64,000 nucleotides of DNA, from the NCBI RefSeq assembly GCF_029227915.1, contig NC_079885.1, positions 7,566,001 to 7,630,000 on the forward strand, in the 5' to 3' direction. Under the pieces are notes generated by a model. The model worked only from the letters and a program-made list of their open reading frames with translations, was not told the DNA's origin and made no database searches. Every line of letters begins with the position of its first letter. Within the stretch, counting starts at the first letter, position 1. Positions 1-13,175 of this stretch are shown in pieces. Origin of the DNA: Hydractinia symbiolongicarpus. Its lineage: Eukaryota; Cnidaria; Hydrozoa; Anthoathecata; Hydractiniidae. The position numbers and the translations under genes were made by a program.

Positions 1-158
1 ACTTAATGCGATCGCTTCAGTCGCATCAATTTTAAAATTCGTTATTATTTCTAGAAATGCAAACGTCTAAAAAAGACAGTTTGTCATCTGCCTCTACTTC
101 GAAAATAGACTCCTGGAATTCAACATGGTTGGATACCATCTTTGGAATGTACCTTCAC

Positions 159-482
159 AATAAATCAGGAAAACTAACACTCTATTCCAGCTTATTCTGC
201 GATCAAAGGAGGTAAACATCACACTTTTATAAGAGTTTATTAAGGATAAATCACGTTCTTTCGTGGTAACTTTTCTTGCCGTGTTTTGTTTTAATGAAAA
301 GTACACTTGAATATTTGAAGAAAATTGATATAAAGGAAGTTAAAAAACGGAAAAAACATGCTTTCGTCTCAAACAAATTCTTATAAAAACATGTTTTTTC
401 CCTCCTTTTTTTCTGATATTGTAAAAGGATTTAGAGCCGTAGGAACACATGTACAATTGAATTATTGTAAAGGTGTATTAAA
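159..482 (+). repeat. Dispersed repeat, copy 1
   Basis: Shares GGAAAACTAACACTC, ATTGATA.AAGGAAGTTAAAAA, GCTTTCGTCTC.AACAAA and GAGCCGTAGGAAC with 18564-18794. Copy 1 has about 90 more bases near 200-300. Confidence 0.6.
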
Positions 483-1956
483 CAAAACAAAAATATCATC
501 AACGTAACGTTTATAATACTTCGGTTTGAATTCAACTCCACATTGGCTAAGCCAAATCTTTAATAATTAAAAAAGAACGCATTTGCTAGGGTTGGTAATC
601 CCATTGCAACATAATAAACTTGCCTTTAGTATTTTCCATTAAATAAAAAGATTGACTTGGTCACCGCCAACATTAGAAGCTCCTTAAATCTTCTTTCTTG
701 ATACCATTGATTTTACCATGAGGTAGATAGATGTGCATATTTTACATCGATAGCCTCACTAATATCGAGGGATATACCCTGTCTATTATTTCCAGGAGGG
801 GCCATGGCTTAGATGGAGAGTCCTAGAGTATTTAATGCTCATTTTGAGCCATACGCAGACCCAATTAGGGCCTGCGCTCTACTAGACAACTCCCGGCAAC
901 ATCCAACAGCCCACACATGGAGCCATCTCCCCAATTTCCCTCATATGGCTTGGGTTAACCCAGGGCTATGGTAACATTCACTCACCCATGTTAAATCGTC
1001 ATCAAGAAAAATCGAACCCCAGTCTCCCGCACAGAGTACGAGAGCTATAATCACTAATCTGCGCCACAAAGGTGTTGTGGATATTTCTTTAATGATATAA
1101 TCGATCCTTTCTGTGAACCATCTTTTGGGGGCAACGTTAATCCCTCCCTCCTTCCCTAAACTATTATTGTTGTTGAGTCTAAAGACATAACTTACAAGGG
1201 TGTACAAAATTATCTGATGGAGATACAGAACAAAATATGAATACAGGATAAGCATAAGGGTGCCAGTAAGAAGAAATAAGTCATTCAATTCTTTTCATTT
1301 TAAACATGATTTCAAACTAAAGCAATTAACATTTGTCTCCGCCAACTGTAACTTAAAAAAGCTGCCTTAAACAGATAAAACTAGAGATATTTGTTATAGA
1401 CAGATTCTGTCTATAACCGCTACCAAAAATGGCTAAAATTTATGGTTCCCTTTTGTGGCTGTTTAAGACAGGATTGACTGTATTTCACTGCAATGTATCA
1501 TAAGCATTGATGTACTACATGAATTCCATTGCCAAGCGCAAAAAAAGTTATATTTTAAAATTTTTAAATGCAATTTATTTTTGTGATTTGTTTTATTCAG
1601 GAATTTGTTTGTCTTTGTTAATTGGTACTAATTGGTACTCACCAGGCATCTATAGTCATGCCGTAAATGGTCTAAACTCCCCATAAATAGGACTGCTAGA
1701 AGTTACTAATTAAGCACTTGTATATATAGTTGTGCTGTTTTGTTATAGATGCATGAAACAAAATTTTTTGTCCATCATATTGCTTTATCATAGCAATAAA
1801 AACAAAACAGTGATGATTATGAATAGCCAGACACAGTTTATACCATTGTTACTGCTAGCTATATAGGAAATGCTTTTTTATTTTCACAATACAGGTATTC
1901 TTCATGTCTTTTTTAGTATTCATAAACATTGATACTATATAAGCAGATTGTTCAAG
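483..1956. other. Intergenic DNA upstream of the TMLHE gene
   Basis: Contains the SINE at 900-1075. No coding region is supported. Promoter elements cannot be assigned with confidence. Confidence 0.5.
900..1075 (-). repeat. tRNA-derived SINE, copy 1
   Basis: On the minus strand TGGCGCAGATTAGTG resembles an A box and GGGGTTCGATT a B box. The body (CTCATATGGCTTGGGTTAACCC on the plus strand) matches the copy at 55282-55425. Confidence 0.5.
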
Positions 1957-4900
1957 ATGAATTTAGTAAAAAGCTGCAGCAAATTATTCATCCAGTCCAG
2001 ACCAATAATGGGGTGTCGGATTACAAAAGAAAGCTTTGTTATCTCAAGAGGTCTCAGTTGTACTGGAGTACATAGAAATGTGGTAGACGTAAAAGAATCT
2101 GGGAAAAGTGTGACTGTCACATTCAATAATAATTCAAAGCATGATTTGTGAGTACACATGATTTGTTTTCTGTTTTGGAACACTACACTACAATATGGAC
2201 GGGGTGGATGCTTCGAGTATGCAGGTACTAGCACACAGGCCACATATGATCTATTTTTATCGTACATGATAAATCTGGCTTGGTATTCAAGAAATGAAGA
2301 AAATATGTTGAATTAGCTGCCGTATCAAACGTTGATTTTCTATCGAAAGGTCATTGCTTTGCTGCTAATTACATAATATCTTGAAGATCAAGTGATTAGT
2401 TTTAGTTACATTCATGAAAGAACTTGACAAAACTTCAGATTTATCTTGCTTCTCCACCACAAGCATTTATTCAAACAAAATAAAAACCAAAATAAAAAAA
2501 ATCGATATATATAAAATAGAAATTTGAATGTGAAGGAGGGTCACAGTAAAAAAAAATATCTCAATCATTCCTAAAGTAGATCACAGAGAAAAAACAAGTA
2601 TTGTGCAATACTTAATGCATAAAAAAAATGTTCCTCCATTTCAAGAATATAATTGACTTGATTTAATTCAAATTTAAAAACCTTTAAAAAAATTTAAAAA
2701 TTATGCCCAATAAATCCATCGAAACACCTGCAAAACAAAGTTGCTTATAGCTTTTTTTATGTAGGATGGAGAAATCAATTGCGTCATAGTTTTTTCATTT
2801 GATTTGCTAATTTTTTGATTTCAAATTTTTATCTAGCCATTATGTATGGTTGCGAGATCATTGCAGATGCAAAAAATGCTTTAATGCTGCTACAAATCAA
2901 CGAGAAGTTGAAAACATTGTAAGAAAGTACACTTCACTGTTTTGATTTTAACTTATGAATGACAAAATATTCTAAACAAAAATAGTTTTATCACTTGTGC
3001 CTGTCAACCTGTCAAAATGGGAATTAATTGGCTTTTATTTTAGATTCCTGTGGATATACAACCTAAAAGTGTTGGAAAACTGGATGATAAACTTCAAATA
3101 ATATGTAAGTTGCATATTCAAAGATTATAACCACTGTATGTATGCCAAACGTACAGTAAGAAATATATACAGGTAGAAATTATTTTGAATGTGCATGTAT
3201 GTACTTGAGCAAAAGAGAAAAAAATATATATAACATGCAATTAATACCACTTTGGCAAAATTTATTGCCTATACTTCAAGTAAAAAAGGGTAAAAGAAAT
3301 ATTATAACCAATTTTTTCTAAAAACCAGGCATAGTTGGGAAAATTGTTGTTTTTTCTTTAATTTTCCTTTTTTATAGGAAATAGATAAATAAATATGAGC
3401 ATTTTATTTACGTGAATATGTTTTTAAAAAATCAAGTTTAAATTGTCCTAAATTACTTTTTGCTATATGTGAGAAAGATCAAATATTTGTTCACACATAA
3501 TCATCTACAGTATTAAATGTTACTACTCAATTAAGTTCAAGGTTACAATGATAGCAGCCTCCAAGAGGAAACTGATTTTTGTATGTAGTTAAAAGATTCT
3601 TTTAAAGTTTTTCTCTGACACTTCCCATAAGGATATTCTTTCTTTCTTTTTTTATTTTGTCTTCTGAAGTGAATGTGTTTTACAGTGAAATACATTACAA
3701 TCAGTCAACAGTAAATTAAAATGTCCTATCATTGTCAAGTTTTTACAACATCAAAAAAGTGAAATCTAAAATAAAATTTTTTGACTCCCAAGCAAAAAAG
3801 AAAATTGACACAAAAATGCTTCTACCAAGCAAGTGCTAGTCAAAAAAAATTGTAGAAGCTGTGTCATCTAACGATAGTGATGTGAGCAATAACTTATTGA
3901 CAAATTTTCTGCCATTGGACCATTGATATAAATATGTTAAAAAATCTTTACCTATAACAGAGCAAAAACACTTCAAAACTGGTCTGGGAACATTGTGTTT
4001 ATTGTGCATTGCAAAAATGAAGCATGCGACACATGGCAATGGTCAGTACTCAAAAGATACTATAGTTTAAACATGTTATTTAGTTGCAATGTTATGATCT
4101 TAACAAAGATTTTGTCTAGTATTTAGGCTGTTTATTAAAAAATTTGTTTGCAGACGTAAATTTTAAACTTTCCCTAGGGAAAGATGATCATGTCACAACA
4201 TATGAAGGATCGTGGTTACAAAAACATCATTATGGTCAAACCTACAGCTCCATTTTGTTAAAGTAAGATTATTTTATATTCTGTTTACAGCTCAAAAGTC
4301 ATCACCCACCTCTAACAATATTATTTTTGTTTAATCTCGTTTTTTATCAATCATTGCACCTTTGAGTACAAAGTTATATCAAGCAACATTTATCATACAT
4401 TTAAACCCAAAGCATATCTAGCAAATAGAGTTTTCAACTTATTGACATTTAAACCTTGTAAACAAATTAAATCTTGTAAAAAATAACTTTATAGTTTTCC
4501 TTTTTTCCTATTTTTCCATAGATTTGTTTTCAATTTAAACTAAAATATTTTCACTTGTTGTCATTCATGTCATTCACAATTTTTAGAATTATTTTTGGCA
4601 CCATTTTAAACAACTGTTTTTTTCTTTAACTTGTGCACGCTTTATTATTAATGCCCTGTTTTACAATTTTTCCTTCTTATTATTCTGTCTAAGTTAAATT
4701 TGTCAAAGAGGACTACAAAAAAAGCTGTTGATTTTTTATTTTGGTGACTTACACAAAAGTTGAGCTGATGTTGGGGTAGACAAAAATAATGAGGAAAAAA
4801 AGATTTCTTTGATTTCATATTGTATACCCAAATAATACGACAGAAAGGTTCTTTGCAAATATTTGATGTAATTTACCTTAGCACTTACCTTGATTTTAAA

Positions 4901-7900
4901 CCAAGTTTTCCGGTAAAAGAAAATTATTTTCTTCTAAATTCTGCACAAAAACATACCAAATTAAACTTTTTAGAGGTGTTAACCACTTCATTCTTAGCTA
5001 TTAAGAATAATATTTTTAACAAATACAGTCCCTCGTGTTGTCTTTGCTTTCTCATCAAAACAAACTTTTATTTCTACTGTTATATACTAATTATATTTTT
5101 CAGACTGTATAGCTTCTTTTACCACTAAAAAAGAATACTGAATAATACTGAAAGATAATGTATCTATGGAGATAATGTATCTATGTAGATAATGTATATA
5201 AAAATGTGGCATGTGTGAAATATGGCAAATGTGGTCTGGCATTTTGTAGCCGTTTTAATTTGTAACTTACATTTTACATGCCATATGTAGTGGTTTATTT
5301 CAGTTTTAATAAAAGTATAGTGTTTCTTTCTAAGTTTGTGTTTACTTAACTTTCATACTCTTTTTTAAGTTATGGATGCTGATTCAATATTAAACCAGAT
5401 ACTGGAGTAGTCACAGCAGAAAGCCATTACATAATGGCTATCAATATAGCACTTTATCAATCAGTGAAATGCTATCTCTGTTATTAACAATGCAGATAAT
5501 GGAAGACTTACGTTTTACGATTTATGTATTCTTTTTAGTGAAGTTGATCAATATTTCTGGGGTAGTGAATTGAAGGTTAACATGCCACCAACTGTAAATT
5601 ACACAAAGGTTTGTTAAATGTTTTCACACATCAAAATCATCAAGTTATTCTCCAAATTACACAAATTTTTGTTAAAGGGTGTTTGCCAGCTATCTGGAAA
5701 ACTTCAAAACCCATTGTTCTCTAGAGAAAAAACCTTAAATTATGATTATTTCCAAAAATATTTCTGTCTAGTTATACTTTTTCTCATTCTCCAGAACATT
5801 TAAAACAACTGAAAAACTGAGAAAGAAAAATTTATTTTAGCAAGTTATTAATTTTCCTTTTTTATCATAGTTGTTAACAGAAGATACCGAAGTTTTAAAG
5901 TTGCTTGAAACAATTGTAAGCTGTGAGTTAGATATGGAAGACGAGGGTCAAACCTGATTTGTATTCTATTTATTTTATTTATTTTTAAAAGTGATATCAG
6001 GTTCTGAAATCATGTTTTGAAGTTGAGTTGCGAATGCGATGAGAACTCCATTCCAACGCCGCACAATCTAATTCTGTATAAAAAAAGCTACAAGTGTTAT
6101 CACTACTCTTGGTAACCTAATTGTATTTTGTGTGTGGGGTGTGGCGAAGGATATTTTGAGAAGAAAAAAAATCCGGTTTGACCCTTTCGATATCCATATT
6201 TCTTTTTTTTGCTTATACTGTCTATATTAACTGTCTTCTGAGAAAACAAGAGATATGTGTTTAGATATAAATTTTTATTTGTTGCTTACTATAACTTTTT
6301 CACAGATGAACCTTCACAATTAGTGTTACTTATGGTTCTTACAAGAGTGCTAAAATTATATATGCGTGTTCTAGGTACATATTGCATGTATATATTTATA
6401 TTTCTTCCTCCTAGACAAAGTATGGTTTTGGCTTCGTTTCAGAAACTCCTACAACTGTAAAGGTGAATCTTCCTGAGGTTATTTTTGTGTAAAGTTGTTA
6501 GGCGAGGGTTTATATTTTATTTTTCGATCGCCAACAGTATTAGTCAGCGACCAGCTGTGGTAGCATGCTCTGTCACGTCACGGCATAGGTTAATGAAGAA
6601 AGATGTCTAGAAAACAATGGAAATAACTATGGTTTAATGTCAATACTTGCAAAAAGAAATCATTTAACAACAGTGCTGACTGCAAACCCTGATAAGTGAG
6701 CAATTAATTTTCATGTGTTAATTGTTTTAATAAAATGAGCATCATAACCGGGCCACAATTTTGATAAAATTTTATTGGGACAAAAAAGCAACTTCTGAAA
6801 GTAGTTTTAAATGCACTTTCATGTGCATTATGAACTTGTCAGTGTTGACAGCAGATTTAGAATCTTCTTATTCAGTTAGTTGCTGCTAACGTCGGTATAA
6901 CCCCTCTTGTCAAATTTCAAAATGTGTGCCTTACTATGAGTTTCAAGCAGATATTCATCTGCAATGTGTGCACATTGCTTTAGGTATCATATAGCACTGC
7001 ACGGACATTGCCTATGGTGTCTTCATATATTACGTCTTTGATCAGCAATGGAATAAACAGATTAAAAGAGAAATATTTCTTTTCACAGGGGATGCGAGAT
7101 GTATGCGATACGATTGGACCAGTCAAGCACACGTTTTATGGTGGTGTAGTTGAATTTTCTAACATTTCGCTTGATCAGCTAGAACACTTCGATACCTCAT
7201 ATCTTAACGTTTTATTGAACGGTCATACTGATGGCACATACTTTTCAGATGCACCTGGGTAAGTAAAGACTTGTTGACGTTTTCATTCTAGGTTGAAACA
7301 TCTGTCTCGATCATTTAAGCACAACATTTGCAGATTCTAATATACGCTTTCTCACATGATGAACAATTTGTTGCATTTTTCGTGCTGCAAGTGTTTTTAG
7401 TGCAGGCCTAAATAGGCTGAAACTACAGATTTATCCACAATTGTAGCCTTAGTACCACACCCTACTGGACAAGTCACTCTTTCTGAATTAAAATATCAGA
7501 GTTCCGTAAAAGTAACTTTAAGCCTTTTTCTTTTTAATTCCCCAATATTAGCTTTCGTGACACCTGCAAAATATACAACTGGTAAATAAAAAGAAGACTG
7601 AATAAATGAATGAATGATTAGGAACGGGGTTAAAATCTAAACTTTACAACAGAAGTAAAAATTTTGTTAGGTTGCAGTTGTTTCATTGCCACCAACATAC
7701 AGGTGGTGAGGGAGGAGAGACACTTCTCGTGGATGGTATTGGTGCTGCTTACAAACTAAAGGAGTGTGATCCTGAATCGTTTGAGTTTCTGTGCTCTAAA
7801 GCACTACCAGCGCAATATTACGTAAGTTTTGTCATCACTGAGTATATCGCGTTTGTCGTTTGTTGTCCGAGAAACAACCATTATCCTTTACAGTGTGTTT

Positions 7901-10877
7901 ACGCTTAGCGCGAATTCACTGAGTAAATTTTTTTGTGTAATTGGGTGACAAATGAATTGCCAAATTAATAAACACTAATACGACACATTTAGATTTTACG
8001 TTGTGACGCTACGACGTCCCAACATATATCAAACAGGAAACGTGTAGAGAAGTAAAAGTCGACGAAACGAAATACAACAGTTTAAAATGAGAAATTCTAG
8101 ATGGTGTATCGTAAGCACCAAAGCTTTAGAATAGTTAACAAAGTTTTCAATTTTGCTTGTTGTAGTTGTTCATTGCATTGCGCCAGGTATTTTTTGTTTT
8201 ACAATTAAAATCATTTGCAGCGGCTGCCAAGGAGGTGAAAAAAGATTTGACTCCTTTGCTAGCCACAGCGTATGGAAATTAGGAGAAATTACCATAGCTC
8301 TTGCGCGTGGTCAATAATTGATCTGTGTATTAGTTAGTTTAGTCAGTCGATTTATATGTGATTTTTTTGACACTTTTCGACACTTCGCAAAGTAGCGTAG
8401 AAAAGATGTGTCTCTATAAATGCTTCTATTTTGCGGCGACACTAATTTAGTCCACTGTCATGAAGATAAATCACTTTACTGCAATAAACCAAGAATTAGG
8501 TAGTACCAACTAATGGCAAATGGTTCTTTAACACCAATAAGAGCTCGTATGTGAAAAGAGCCCTGCAAAGTAACAGCTGACGTAAAACAAACCGATAATG
8601 AAGCGATAATGTGCTCTAAAAACCTGCTTTTTACCACTACTAAACCATGTGAGAAAAATGTTTTTGGTTTGTACAGGAACCTGGCAATTACAACAAAATA
8701 TTGGATACGATGATAAAAATTGATCCATCCACGAAGGAGATCTGTCAAGTCAGGTATGCCAAACTTATCTTTTTTTCTCATCTTAATAAAAAAAGCACAA
8801 AAATAAGGACCCACAGATTTTTTTAATTTAATCAAAACGAATTTTAATTCCTAAAGTTTCATAAAAGGTTTTGAGCAAAGTTTATTTTCAGTAGAAAAGA
8901 GAGCAGGGGGAATTGCAATCCTATTTAGCATATTCTTTACGCGCTTGTTAATAACAGCATCATTAATATTGCTGTCTATGTTTAAAAATTATTTACCAAT
9001 GGCTAGCAAAATGATTAGAAACAAAATAATTCCATAGTTCCTAAAATTTTTCATGATTCAGTTTGCTATAAACCGGGTTTTATATTCTAAGAACCCTGTA
9101 CACTGTTGTGCATGTTGCCCCCTTTATTTTCAAAAATGGTAGTCTCGCAATATAAACAAAACAAAGAAAAAGTTGCATCGAAAGTGTGTTTGGATATTTT
9201 GCTCGCCATGGTTTTGCTGTTCCCGATACAAGAATTTCTGACTTTTTTTTTTTTGCTTCAACAAAAAAAATTGTTTTAGTATTTCATGACAAAACGTGAC
9301 AAACTCAGCGGGCGATGGATTAAAGCATCAACAAGGGAATATGCTTGGCGAAGATCCCTGTGTGTCAAATGGCAAGATCTGTCCATTGATGGATCTTAAC
9401 ATACTTTTTCAAACTTAAGTGGAGGCCATTCCTATTCTTTGATTCTAATTCACCTAGTTACAAGACCTATAAGGTGATTACAAAACGGCTCAACTCGTCT
9501 TTTATAATTATTAAATAAATGTTTAGTAGTGACTATCTCCGACTGATTATTGTTTTATTATGCAGAACATTTAGCGAACCAATTCCAGGGCCTGTTAGCA
9601 GTGCAAGACGCCTGAAAAACTGTCCCAATTCTGTCTCAGCGCAAACCAGTGTGGCTAAGTTTGGTCCAAACCGGAATAGACTTAGCACATAGTAAAACAA
9701 AGATGTATGTTTGTCCGTAAACACTAAATAAAATACAACCTTACTTAGTAAACAGACACAAGAAGAACATTAATTATAAAACAAAACAAAAAAAACCCCG
9801 CCCATACCAGAGACAGGAATAATAACTTTCCATAAACACAACATAAACAAGATGAACAGCAAGTGGGCAAATGTGGGAACAGAAAATGAATAAATATTTA
9901 ATTAATACTAATAAAGTTCGAAAAAATAAAAATCCTACTAAACCACTTTGAAAACCACCATATCAAGACAAGATACACACCCAGCAAACTACAAACACAA
10001 CATAGTTCTGATCTTTTAAAAAACAAAAGGACATAAGAAAGAACACAATAGGTCGTTATCATGTTTGGTTCTGAACTGTTCCCCATTACATTTACGCTCC
10101 TGATTTAACTTTAGCGTGTATGTCCTGCCCTGCTAACCATCCGCTGTTGTCGTCGTCTTTGTTGTCGCCGTATTGTCGTCATTGTAGTCTTCGTATCGTC
10201 ATTGCTGTCTGTTTATCGTCGTTATTGTCTTCTTTATATCGTCGTTGTTTTTGTCGTTATAACGTCGTCTTCTTGTATTTGTCCTTGTCGTTAATACTGC
10301 TTGTCTCTAGGTTTTCGAATCGTAGGATCATTTATATATTTATTTTGTTGTTTCTCTTAGAATAAACAACTACGACCGCGACGTGTTGACGTGTATGTCG
10401 TACGACGACGTTGAAAAGTTTTACAAATCTCTGTATAGCTTCATGTCTATTATAAAGAATCCGGAAAACGAACTCTGGTTTAAATTGACGCCGGGAAATC
10501 TGATTGTTATTAACAACTGGAGGTAAGAACATTTCGTTCCACACCTTCTCAAATCTTCTACGAATTGCAAACTTTCTTTAATTCTCCTCAGAAAATACTA
10601 AAAAATTGATATTTTACTTCATTTCTTCTCAAATTTTGAAAAAATGAAGAGGCTACCTTGGTATGTGTTGCTGGGAACTGCGGCGTTTTGTCGACCTTTT
10701 TAGAGCCGAATTGTACATTCATGTTGTAGCTAGTAGACACGGGATCGTATTTTCATTTTATCTCATAGAGTTTTACACGGACGATCTTCATTCACTGGTT
10801 CAAGAACGATGGCTACTTGTTATATGTGTATGGACGATGTTTCAGGTAAATTGAGAGCTTTGCGGGAAAAATATTAA
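1957..10877 (+). CDS. TMLHE: Trimethyllysine dioxygenase, mitochondrial (12 exons, complete)
   Basis: Fe(II)/2-oxoglutarate dioxygenase that hydroxylates N6-trimethyllysine, the first step of carnitine synthesis, in mitochondria. Exons: 1957-2147, 2837-2918, 3044-3104, 4154-4262, 5539-5608, 5871-5915, 6415-6462, 7089-7258, 7671-7821, 8677-8753, 10361-10522, 10769-10877. All joins keep frame and give 424 residues; human TMLHE is about 421. The basic, Ser-rich N-terminus looks like a mitochondrial presequence. The N-terminal zinc site shows as DHCRCKKC plus the His of KDDHVTTY. The iron triad is HTD in GHTDGTYF and the His of WRVLHGR; the Arg of FTGSRT should bind 2-oxoglutarate. The family's NNYDR motif is present. 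The start is the ATG at 1957; an in-frame TTG just upstream is ignored. An acceptor-like tttttttag at about 1908-1916 may end a 5' UTR intron or be a trans-splice site. The paralogue BBOX1 fits less well around HTD and the C-terminus. Confidence 0.88.
10138..10290 (+). repeat. GTC/GTT-rich simple repeat in the last long TMLHE intron
   Basis: Irregular run of TCGTCGTT and TTGTCGTC words just upstream of the exon at 10361. The open frame across it is low-complexity and not a gene. Confidence 0.6.
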
Positions 10878-10969
10878 TATCAAGAGCTTTATTACAGTTT
10901 AATTAAAAAACGCATAATATATAAAAATATTATCACAACAGTTTTAAGGTCGACCTGTAGGACAGGTTT

Positions 10970-10975
10970 AATAAA
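10970..10975 (+). terminator. Polyadenylation signal AATAAA for the TMLHE gene
   Basis: An AATAAA hexamer lies 93 bases after the TMLHE stop; a second one is at 11135. Either could direct 3' end formation. Assigned from position only. Confidence 0.4.
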
Positions 10976-11680
10976 AAAGAAAGATTTTTGAGTAAATCCA
11001 CGTGTCACGGTATTATTGTTGTCAAAGACAATGGAGCAAGAATTTTTTAATGAACAAAGGATAAGGGGGTGGGGGAGAACAAAGGAGGGGGTGGGTTGGT
11101 GTTGCAACCTTCGTTTTTAGTTTTCTAAATTTTCAATAAAAAAGTTTATTATACTTTTTAAAACACATTATTGCAGAGTAATATATTTTTTACGATTCTT
11201 ATAAATAAAAACTTTGATAGTATACAGTGGTCAGAATATAAACTTATTTTTTTTGACCTGATTTTTCGGTTTCTGTATGTGGGTAGCTTTAGGGCGCTTA
11301 TTTTCCTAATTTTTAAGATAAATTAGAAAACTTTATTACAGTTTTAAAAACACAACATTATAACAGAATAATTTATATTTTAATATATTTTTTACGATTT
11401 TAACAAATAAAAATTTTTATTTCATACAATGATATATTTTTATATATATTTTTTTTCAGAATAAACCTATCCAACATTTTTTCATACATATTTCGTTGTT
11501 TCTGCAGTTCTTCTAAGCTTGTTAATAGTTTCGTGAATTAGGAACCGACGTGGGGATAGAAGGTACTCGAAGCATGAATGTTTTCTACTCTTTTTCTTCA
11601 AATGAACTTTTTAATTTGGTGGTTGATTCCAAACCATAAGCTCCTGATGCATTTGACTCGAATATCTGGAACGACCTTTT

Positions 11681-11740
11681 GTGTGTTTGTGTGTTTGTTT
11701 GTTTGTTTGCTTGTTTGTTTTTGAGTTAGCTTGATTGGTG
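11681..11740 (+). repeat. TTTG microsatellite
   Basis: About 12 imperfect TTTG/TGTG units. Confidence 0.6.
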
Positions 11741-12289
11741 TGTAGAATTTATTTTAGAAATTTGAAGAAAACGTTTTCAAAACTAGGTGAAATATTTCCT
11801 TTAAGATGTTCTTTCAACCGAATGGTTGATTTGCTTGTTTGGCTTTTGTATATGTAGCTTTGGAGCGTTTATTAACCGTAAAATTAATTCAAAATGACAT
11901 TACGGAATTAACCTAGTTTGCGACGGATTACAATATCGGACATAAGATATATATTCTCGGGGAGAAAGCTGGGTTTAGGTAAGGGGAAGTTTAGTCACCA
12001 ATACGGATAAGGAACAAAAAATGCAGTGTTCGCACACTTCTAAAAATCCCAAAATTTCCTGTTGTTTTTTTTGGAGAAACTCAACTTATATAAAGGATTT
12101 TCTTTTGTAAAATAAATTTCACAATATTAAAGTCAAATTTTGTGTACGTGTTTTCCTAGCTGATCGTAAGAATTTCTTTAAAAAAACCGTTGAAACACTC
12201 CTAAATATCCTTAAAAAATGAGTGCGAACCCTGAAATGTTACTCCTTTACCTCTCTACTTAACCTCGGCATCTTGTAATTTTACTGACC

Positions 12290-12367
12290 CCGGGACGGCG
12301 AAAAGAACATGTTCGTCTCGTTCTCCCCATATAAAAAAGAGACAACAGGCACTGGGAACGAGGTTGC
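12290..12367. repeat. Repeat fragment ending CTGGGAACGAGGTTG
   Basis: CACTGGGAACGAGGTTGC recurs as CCCTGGGAACGAGGTGTTG at about 44337-44355, and inverted as TCTCGTTCCCAG near 27621. It is a short dispersed element of unknown class. Confidence 0.35.
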
Positions 12368-13110
12368 TTTCTACTGCATTAGCTAATCTTAAAACTAGTC
12401 GGTTGAGCATAAAAATTAAAATAGGCCCGTAGAAAAATTAACTTTTTTGGCACCCTTGAAAAACTTAAGTCACCCTCTATTAAAATTCTTAACTTATTTT
12501 CCCAGCTCTAATATTTGATAGAACAGCGAAATTAAAAGGGAAAAAAAATTATTCCATACCGCTGAATTTTCTTGCAATAAAGTAGTGTGTAAATCGCTTC
12601 TAAAAGCATAAAAATGATATAAAGCATGCAAACACTTGGAGCTTGAGCCACATTTACTCGTAAACGATGCTCACGTCAGCGTGTCCTATGTTGCCGTATC
12701 CACGAACTTTCACAGACGCTGTAAAAACAAGGATTTGAGGCCTATTCACTGCCAAAATAAACCTTTCGTAGCCTTACTTATTCTGCTAGGAGTTTTGCGT
12801 TTATCGATTTTTAAAAAAGACAAAAAAATTATTTAAATAACATGTCCTGGGATGTAGCAACCTTGTCCCCAGAGACGTAATCTAATGCTTTAAGGGAAGA
12901 TCTTTAAAATTGGCTGAAAAGGACGGTTTTAAAATTATGTTTATTTGACTTTTTCTCTTTCTTTTAACAAAATAACTACAATTGAAAAAAAATAAACGTA
13001 CTATGTTATCCACACTGTATATCGTCCAGCCGACATATCAATGGTGAAACTTAAATTTATAATTTCTCTTTATCATTTTTGTACAGTTTTTATAATCAAT
13101 AGAATTGTTT

Positions 13111-13116
13111 TTTATT
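13111..13116 (-). terminator. Polyadenylation signal for the haem peroxidase gene
   Basis: AATAAA on the minus strand, 60 bases past the peroxidase stop codon. Confidence 0.5.
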
Positions 13117-13175
13117 TATCAAAGAACTCTGTTTTGAACCTACACAAGTTTGTTCCCGAAGTTCATGTAACCATT

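Larger units (their letters stand above)
10976..13110. other. Intergenic DNA between the TMLHE and peroxidase 3' ends
   Basis: The two genes converge here. Apart from the TTTG microsatellite and the repeat fragment at 12290, nothing is recognised. Confidence 0.5.

Noticed and set aside
8476-8835. 119-codon minus-strand open frame
   Set aside because: It lies antisense to the TMLHE exon 8677-8753 and flanking introns and shows no motif.
10120-10365. Plus-strand open frame rich in Ser, Leu and Arg
   Set aside because: It is a GTC/GTT simple repeat inside a TMLHE intron.
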